A program made the translations under genes and the position numbers. The notes below the pieces were generated by a model. The model saw only the letters and a program-made list of their open reading frames with translations, did not search any database and was not told the DNA's origin. A DNA stretch of 64,000 bases from Paenibacillus urinalis. GTDB taxonomy: Bacteria > Bacillota > Bacilli > Paenibacillales > Paenibacillaceae. Location of the stretch: positions 140,001 through 204,000 of the forward strand of contig NZ_CP118108.1 in the NCBI RefSeq assembly GCF_028747985.1, read 5' to 3'. Positions 59,511-64,000 of the stretch are shown here, in pieces (the first letter of the stretch is position 1; every line of letters starts with the position of its first letter).

Positions 59511-60095
59511 TTAACTCCTAAAACCATTCAGCATATGGGAGATAATGATTTTGGTATCCGCCAATGCTTGTTCATAATTGGGCATTTGTGCAATCCAGAG
59601 TGCGGATTCATTCAAGGCTCCAGATAGACAATGCGTCAAGGCTTCGATCGACCCTTGTTTAAGGCAGCCTTGCTCATCCATAACTTGCAGTTGTCCCCGG
59701 AGTAGGCGCATGGAGTTATGTTCGTCCATACTCCGCCAAGTCTCCCATCCCAATACAGCGGGTCCATCCACGAGCATAATGCGCATGTTCTGAGGCTCAA
59801 CTGCGGCATCTACGAAGGCAATGCATCCAAGGAGCAGCTGCTCCCATACATCTTCACTTTTTGCTGCTTCAGCCTCAATTCGTTTGGCAACATCCTTTTG
59901 AACTGACTCTAGTACAACATGAAAAAGACCTTTTTTATTCTTAAAATGATGATAGAGTGCCCCTCGCGTTAGCCCTGACTCCTTGGCAATATCCTCTAGA
60001 GCAGAATCCGCATACCCATGTTCGGTAAAATAACCTCTGGCAACCTCTATTAAACTGTTGATGGTTTCATTCGTTTCTTCTTTGTTTCTTCTCAT
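59511..60095 (-). CDS. TetR/AcrR-family regulator
   Basis: 194 residues from the ATG at 60095, which has AGGAGATAG upstream; an in-frame start further upstream would add 19 residues. N-terminal HTH: HGYADSALEDIAKESGLTRG with ALYHHFKNKKGLF. The C-terminal ligand domain shows no known specificity. It lies downstream of the VOC gene on the same strand; a palindrome in the VOC promoter is the likely operator. Confidence 0.93.
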   Translation of the reverse strand: MRRNKEETNETINSLIEVARGYFTEHGYADSALEDIAKESGLTRGALYHHFKNKKGLFHVVLESVQKDVAKRIEAEAAKSEDVWEQLLLGCIAFVDAAVEPQNMRIMLVDGPAVLGWETWRSMDEHNSMRLLRGQLQVMDEQGCLKQGSIEALTHCLSGALNESALWIAQMPNYEQALADTKIIISHMLNGFRS

Positions 60096-60273
60096 AAACT
60101 GTCTATCTCCTCTAAGAGTGCTATAACCCATACTGTTCAACGAAACAGGCAACAGGTATTAGATGATATCCATTGTTGAACATTCCGTCTTCGGTTTCAT
60201 TCTCCGTAATAGAAGTTTCGGAGACGAATTGCCAACTCTCCAGTAAAATAATGCTTTAATTGTATCGTAGTAC

Positions 60274-60726
60274 TTATTCCATTTCACCATTGTTATTACT
60301 CAACCAAATCTGATCTGTATATTTAGCACTCTCTGTTTCAGATGGAGGGATTATTTGTATGATGTCAATTAATACACCATTAGGGTCGCTGGTTATGAAA
60401 TGTCGCTGTCCAAATTCTTCATTACGAATATCGAGCTGCAGGGGCAGTTTTTCATCCATAATAAGTCTCTTATACTCTGAATCCACATCATCTACTTCAA
60501 TATTTAGAATCAAACCTTGGACGCTCTTTTGGTAAACAGAGGGGATGGTAGGGTGTGATGCGTCCAAGAGAGCTAATTCATAAGGGACTTTACCATTAGT
60601 CAATTTAAGGCTCACGTACCAGTCGGCTTCATATACCTTTTCAAATTGAAAATAGGTTGAGTAAAATGCTGAACTCAAGGCAACCTTCTCCGTCAATATA
60701 ACAGGGTAGAAACTTGTAGTAATCAT
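60274..60726 (-). CDS. VOC (glyoxalase/bleomycin-resistance) family protein
   Basis: 150 residues with two beta-alpha-beta units: [21 protein letters not shown] at the start and [17 protein letters not shown] with [15 protein letters not shown] at the end. Members bind metals or small electrophiles and act as lyases, dioxygenases or drug-binding proteins. Substrate unknown. AAAGGGG precedes the ATG. Its promoter holds a TetR-like palindrome, so it is probably induced by a small molecule. A 178-base gap separates it from tetR. Confidence 0.85.
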   Translation of the reverse strand: MITTSFYPVILTEKVALSSAFYSTYFQFEKVYEADWYVSLKLTNGKVPYELALLDASHPTIPSVYQKSVQGLILNIEVDDVDSEYKRLIMDEKLPLQLDIRNEEFGQRHFITSDPNGVLIDIIQIIPPSETESAKYTDQIWLSNNNGEME

Positions 60727-60761
60727 TGGTAAACATCCCCTTTATCCTTAATATGGAAACA

Positions 60762-60790
60762 CTATAACATACATTCAGTATGTATGTAAA
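60762..60790 (-). promoter_or_regulatory. VOC-gene promoter with TetR-type operator
   Basis: On the minus strand TTTACA (60785-60790), a 17-base spacer and TTATAG (60762-60767). The inverted repeat ACATACA-N7-TGTATGT (60767-60787) fills the spacer, a usual operator position for TetR repressors. Confidence 0.78.
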
Positions 60791-61068
60791 TGAGGTTTAT
60801 TATACTGAACTTTCACAGAATGGAATCGGTAAACCATATTCCGTCCACACTCATGTATTCGAGTATCGTGTTTGACGGTAATAAGGAAATACGCACATAG
60901 ATCTAAAAAACTTCGAATGTTCCAACGCCACTCCCATACGCTGCTTATCGTTGGACAATACTCTTTTTTGGCGTTTAGAAAGAGGTCTAATACTACATTC
61001 TGGAAGTGATCAATGCTACTGGTTAGATAGGCACTACATAGTTAGCGCGGCAGTGTGGAATCCTGTTG

Positions 61069-61077
61069 TGATATAAT
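61069..61077 (+). promoter_or_regulatory. Extended -10 promoter of the small-protein/zeta pair
   Basis: TGATATAAT, an extended -10 with a perfect TATAAT, 32 bases before the small gene. The region 60791-61068 shows no gene I can support. Confidence 0.65.
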
Positions 61078-61108
61078 AGTTCAATAATTCGTAAAGGAGG
61101 TTCTTGTC

Positions 61109-61306
61109 ATGGCAGTGAATCGCGAACAACTTCAAGGTATTCTCAAAAAAGCCAATCAGCGTGCTCGTGAGCAAGCCAAGCAATCCGGAGCTTCCCTTTA
61201 TTATATTAAAGACAACAAACGAATCCGCGAAGATGCGGAAGGAAATAAATATGAAATCTATTTCGATGTCCATGGGGATCGGATGGAGCAAGCATATGAT
61301 GAATAA
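61109..61306 (+). CDS. Small protein, probable partner of the zeta-like kinase
   Basis: 65 residues with AAAGGAGG upstream. The N-terminal ~28 residues are a charged helix (REQLQGILKKANQRAREQAK), the rest reads as short beta strands (LYYIKDNKRIRE, GNKYEIYFD). It overlaps the zeta-like gene by 11 bases and shares its promoter, the normal layout of an antitoxin before its toxin. It does not look like the classic all-helical epsilon antitoxin, so the role is inferred from position. Confidence 0.7.
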   Translation: MAVNREQLQGILKKANQRAREQAKQSGASLYYIKDNKRIREDAEGNKYEIYFDVHGDRMEQAYDE

Positions 61307-61868
61307 TAGTAAGCCAGTAATGACAGTGTTTGCTGGTACTAATGGAGCTGGGAAAAGTACACTTAGTTGGCAAATGAGAGAGTGGATTGGGGAGGTTGTT
61401 GATCCTGACCAAAACGCGATGCGACTGAACCCTGAAGATCCCCGTAGTGCGGATATGTCGGCGGGTAAGGAAGCGATCAAAAAAATCCAGACTCTCATTC
61501 AAAACAATGACCATTTTGCAGTAGAAACCACATTGTCCGGAACATTTTATTTGAGACATATGCGGCTCGCTAAACAAAAGGGTTATGAGATTACGATGTA
61601 CTATATCGGTCTCCAGGATGTACAGATGCATATTGACCGCGTAGCTTCACGCGTAGAGCAAGGAGGTCATTGGATTTCCGAAAAAGATATCCGATGGCGC
61701 TATGGACAATCTTTGCAGAATTTACAGCCTGCTATTGAGATTGCAGATCAAGTTATATTAATAGATAATACATACGAACCCATAATTGTTGCAGATATTC
61801 AACAAAATCAATTAATTTATAAGATAGACCATGTGCCGGAATGGTACAAAAGTGTAAATGATCTATAA
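61296..61868 (+). CDS. Zeta-toxin-like kinase / P-loop ATPase
   Basis: 190 residues from ATG 61296 (GGAG 7 bases before; ATG 61299 also possible). Walker A FAGTNGAGKSTLSW, the zeta substrate-region motif FAVETTLSG, and arginines in HIDRVASRVEQGGHWI that fit the family's kinase lid. Zeta toxins phosphorylate UDP-GlcNAc; this COG4185-type group is less studied and not always toxic. Coupled to the small upstream gene. Confidence 0.85.
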   Translation: MMNNSKPVMTVFAGTNGAGKSTLSWQMREWIGEVVDPDQNAMRLNPEDPRSADMSAGKEAIKKIQTLIQNNDHFAVETTLSGTFYLRHMRLAKQKGYEITMYYIGLQDVQMHIDRVASRVEQGGHWISEKDIRWRYGQSLQNLQPAIEIADQVILIDNTYEPIIVADIQQNQLIYKIDHVPEWYKSVNDL

Positions 61869-61916
61869 AATAGAGTAAGAGCAAGTACAGTATCACTAAA
61901 CAACACACCTCAATAC

Positions 61917-61951
61917 AAAAAAAGACCCAGCGAATAATGGGTCCTTTTTTT
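61917..61951. terminator. Bidirectional terminator between convergent genes
   Basis: GACCCA pairs with TGGGTC around GCGAATAA, with seven A before and seven T after. It serves the zeta-like gene and the minus-strand repeat protein. Confidence 0.85.
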
Positions 61952-61991
61952 ACTCGGAAGATTCACAGGCCAACTCTGTCCATTCAACAAA

Positions 61992-62580
61992 TCAAAAAGT
62001 AATCGTGGCTCTCCAAGATCCGCCGCCTTGCGTACATGTATAGGTTCCTGTAACGGTTCTGCCGTCTGCAGCAAGAGTGCCGGTGTAGGTACAGTTATTG
62101 CCATCGCTGCTGTTTCTTCGTAACACCTGCACGTTGTTGCCGGATATATTGATCGTCAGTACAGCTGTAATATCCTGCGCACCTTGCATCGTCCACCTTG
62201 CATCGAAAATATTGCTGTTTCCTCGGCGCGTCCATACTCCGCTCCAGCCGCCTTCTTGTTCGTACCAAACTCGTCCTAGACGGGATCTTTCACGCCTTAT
62301 AATCGTGGCGGTCCAAGTACCTCCTCCTTGATTGCATCTAAACGTTCCAGCAACCCTGCGTCCATCTGAAGAGAGGGTGCCTGTGTAGTCGCAGTTGTTA
62401 CCGTCGCTGCTGTTTCGACGCTGAACAAACACAAAATTACCGAAGATATAGATTGTCAAAACCGCTGTGATTGGTGTCTCATTCGTACCAGGCATCGTCC
62501 ACCTTGCATCAAAGATGTTGCTGTTTCCCCTCCGGCGCCATACTCCGCTCCATGATCCCTCTTGCTCGTGCCATTCGACT
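61992..62580. repeat. Tandem ~300-bp intragenic duplication
   Basis: Matching words recur at 300-306-base spacing, for example CGCTGCTGTTTC at 62105 and 62405, and GTCCACCTTGCATC at 62191 and 62497. The 6-base change in spacing equals the two extra residues in the first protein unit. High DNA identity in parts points to a fairly recent duplication or ongoing conversion. Confidence 0.8.
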
Positions 62581-62684
62581 CCCAGGTCCTGCTGCCCAAA
62601 TGGGAAGTTGAAGGTGCCGGATGGAAGTAACTGACGGTACTCATTCGGGCTGTAGCCAGAAGGTAAACAATGATAAGGGTACAT
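61992..62684 (-). CDS. Two-repeat beta-rich protein of unknown function
   Basis: 230 residues. After a ~35-residue N-terminus (MYPYHCLPSGYSPNEYRQLL) come two homologous units of about 95-100 residues. Both contain EQEG.WSGVW.RRGNSNIF, DARWTM, ITAVLTI, RRNSSDGNNC.YTGTL and a second Cys followed by Q-GGG-W-ATI. The two Cys per unit could form a disulphide. No signal peptide or catalytic motif is seen; the pattern suggests a small beta-barrel, perhaps ligand- or surface-binding. AAAGGAG precedes the ATG. Function unknown. Confidence 0.78.
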   Translation of the reverse strand: MYPYHCLPSGYSPNEYRQLLPSGTFNFPFGQQDLGVEWHEQEGSWSGVWRRRGNSNIFDARWTMPGTNETPITAVLTIYIFGNFVFVQRRNSSDGNNCDYTGTLSSDGRRVAGTFRCNQGGGTWTATIIRRERSRLGRVWYEQEGGWSGVWTRRGNSNIFDARWTMQGAQDITAVLTINISGNNVQVLRRNSSDGNNCTYTGTLAADGRTVTGTYTCTQGGGSWRATITF

Positions 62685-62973
62685 TAAGGATCTTCTCCTT
62701 TGTTTGATCTGATTTTTAATATGCTATGTTGGGGGAGTGCCCATTGTACCTATGGTCGCCTATTTTGGGCTTATTGCAGAGGATCATATTTTGCTGAAAG
62801 AGAGATGGTAAAGAGGACTTGCTGTTTGCTTGCCTTCAATCTTTGAAGGACCCTAAAATCCAGTAACCCTCACCTGAAATGTAGCGGATATCTTAATCGC
62901 CTGGTTCTTTTCTATAATACTCATAAAGGGATGTCTATATGGTCAATCGTCAGCTTGGAAGGGGGATATGCAC

Positions 62974-63873
62974 ATGGAATTGCGCCAGCTTGAATACTTT
63001 ATTCAGATTTGCAAATCGGGGAGCTTCACCAAGGCCAAAGAAGAATTGGGAGTGACCCAGCCTACACTGAGTCAGCAAATTCGGGTATTGGAAGATGAGT
63101 ATAACATTCCATTGTTCGATCGGGTAAACAGGGGGGTAGAAATAACGGAAGCAGGAAAGATCCTCTTGAATAAGGGCAACGCGATTATGGAGCTTCTGGA
63201 AGAGGCACGTAATGAAATACATGAAAGGCGACATAAATCGGTAGAAACCATCTCAATTGCTTGCTGTCCTGCTGAGCTGGAATACCTTGCTCCTTACTTT
63301 ATGAGATTTCACCAGAACCACCCTCATATTCTATTGAGAATCGTCGATACCGAGGATGTGGAGAATAGAGTGCTGGACCAGCGCGTAGAGATTGGAATCA
63401 CTGCACATACAATCGCGAATACTTCTGTCACCACGACTCATTTGTATAGACAGGAGCTGGCTATGCTGATCCACTCAGCGCATCCTTTGGCGGACAAATC
63501 CTCGATCCCTTTCCGAGCTGTGAAGCAAATCAACTCTATGATGTTCCTAGAACAAAACAAATCCTTAATTGATATGTGCTGCTTCTCTTATGGGTTCACA
63601 CTTAACTCCATCATGCATACCTCCTCCACCTCCGTATTAATCCATTGGGTCCGGCATGGACTGGGAGCATCTCTAATCCCAACGTCGGTACTTGACAGCT
63701 TAAGGGACGATTCTCTGCGTATTGTAAAGTTAGAAGGCCGTGTTCCTAGCTGGGACATCTCCCTCGCATATCTAAAATCTGTAAAGATGAGGCCGTCTGT
63801 ACACCTATTTATTCAAGAGATTCATTCCTATGTAAGAGAGAATGAGGTGAAGCTATCTTGTTCCGGCAATTAG
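62974..63873 (+). CDS. LysR-family regulator
   Basis: 299 residues. N-terminal winged HTH (MELRQLEYFIQICKSGSFTK, TQPTLSQQIRVLE) and a periplasmic-binding-like effector domain (ISIACCPAELEYLAP, then RHGLGASLIPTSVL). ATG 62974 suits GGAAGGGGG better than ATG 62968. It is followed by a second LysR gene that overlaps its end. CynR-like in outline; effector and targets unknown. Confidence 0.92.
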   Translation: MELRQLEYFIQICKSGSFTKAKEELGVTQPTLSQQIRVLEDEYNIPLFDRVNRGVEITEAGKILLNKGNAIMELLEEARNEIHERRHKSVETISIACCPAELEYLAPYFMRFHQNHPHILLRIVDTEDVENRVLDQRVEIGITAHTIANTSVTTTHLYRQELAMLIHSAHPLADKSSIPFRAVKQINSMMFLEQNKSLIDMCCFSYGFTLNSIMHTSSTSVLIHWVRHGLGASLIPTSVLDSLRDDSLRIVKLEGRVPSWDISLAYLKSVKMRPSVHLFIQEIHSYVRENEVKLSCSGN

Positions 63874-64000
63874 AGTGCTTCATACAAATATGCATAGCAG
63901 GCAGCTTTACTAAGGCTGCAGAGGTTCTAATGATCTCTCAGCCGACCTTAAGTCAACAGATCCGCTTCCTGGAGGCAGAGGTAGGAACCCCCTTGTTTGA
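63858..64000 (+). CDS. LysR-family regulator (partial, cut by window end)
   Basis: Begins at TTG 63858 with GAGGTGAAG just upstream, overlapping the end of the previous LysR gene by 16 bases in another frame. The 47 visible codons give FRQLECFIQICIAGSFTKAA and SQPTLSQQIRFLEAE, a LysR HTH close to that of the preceding gene, as if from tandem duplication. The effector domain lies outside the window. Confidence 0.85.
   Translation, partial: MFRQLECFIQICIAGSFTKAAEVLMISQPTLSQQIRFLEAEVGTPLF

Noticed and set aside
61992..62580. CRISPR-like array suggested by recurring words
   Set aside because: The period is about 300 bases, only two units exist and they encode homologous protein domains.

Overview
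The window is a chromosomal segment of a Bacillales Firmicute, most probably a Paenibacillus. This rests on gene order (hprK-lgt-ppaX-acyltransferase-his operon, trxB-glcK-rapZ-yvcK-whiA-crh, cggR-gap-pgk-tpiA-gpmI-eno, secG-rnr...smpB-ssrA), strong AGGAGG ribosome binding sites, TTG/GTG starts, HPr kinase and Crh, a CtsR box and a CggR operator. It was read by eye; no database search was made.

Layout. 1-1.1 kb: 3' end of a 23S rRNA gene followed directly by eight tRNA genes (Ser, Met, Val, Thr, Asp, Phe, Tyr, Lys), with no 5S gene between. 1.3-3.7 kb: PucR-type regulator and a UgpC/MsmX-type sugar ABC ATPase. 4-7.2 kb: hprK, lgt, ppaX, acyltransferase. 7.4-16.4 kb: histidine operon hisZGDBHAF-hisIE-hisJ (no hisC) with a PRPP synthetase gene at its end. 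16.5-25 kb: TPR protein, small HTH protein, trxB, glcK, rapZ, yvcK, whiA, an HPr/Crh-like protein carrying both His15 and Ser46, and a SIMPL-domain protein. 25.1-26.0 kb: clpP (with CtsR box) and tRNA-Arg on the minus strand. 26.3-33.6 kb: CggR-controlled lower-glycolysis operon. 33.7-37.1 kb: a YjfB-like small gene, secG, rnr.

37.2-49.1 kb: a carbohydrate block lying between rnr and smpB, genes that are often adjacent. It holds a YesN/YesM-type two-component system, a CUT1 ABC importer without its own ATPase, a sugar isomerase, two Gfo/Idh/MocA oxidoreductases, nagB and nagA. The general ATPase at 2.6 kb is the natural candidate to power the importer. smpB and ssrA (tmRNA, tag (A)GKQQNNYAFAA) follow.

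50.3-59.5 kb: an AT-richer island placed exactly at the 3' end of ssrA. A degenerate copy of the ssrA 3' end plus its terminator hairpin recurs at 59.42-59.48 kb, as expected of an attachment-site duplication, but no integrase remains. The cargo is defence-like: an overlapping DUF3800-like / half-size HsdS / HsdM operon without HsdR, a decayed IS3 remnant, a coiled-coil protein with a C-terminal Mrr-type nuclease, and a Upf1-like SF1 helicase fused to a C-terminal PD-(D/E)xK-like nuclease. This is the best place to look for an undescribed system.

59.5-64 kb: TetR regulator and VOC protein with a palindromic operator inside the VOC promoter, a small-protein/zeta-toxin-like kinase pair, a secreted-looking protein made of two ~100-residue repeats, and two overlapping LysR genes, the second cut by the window end.
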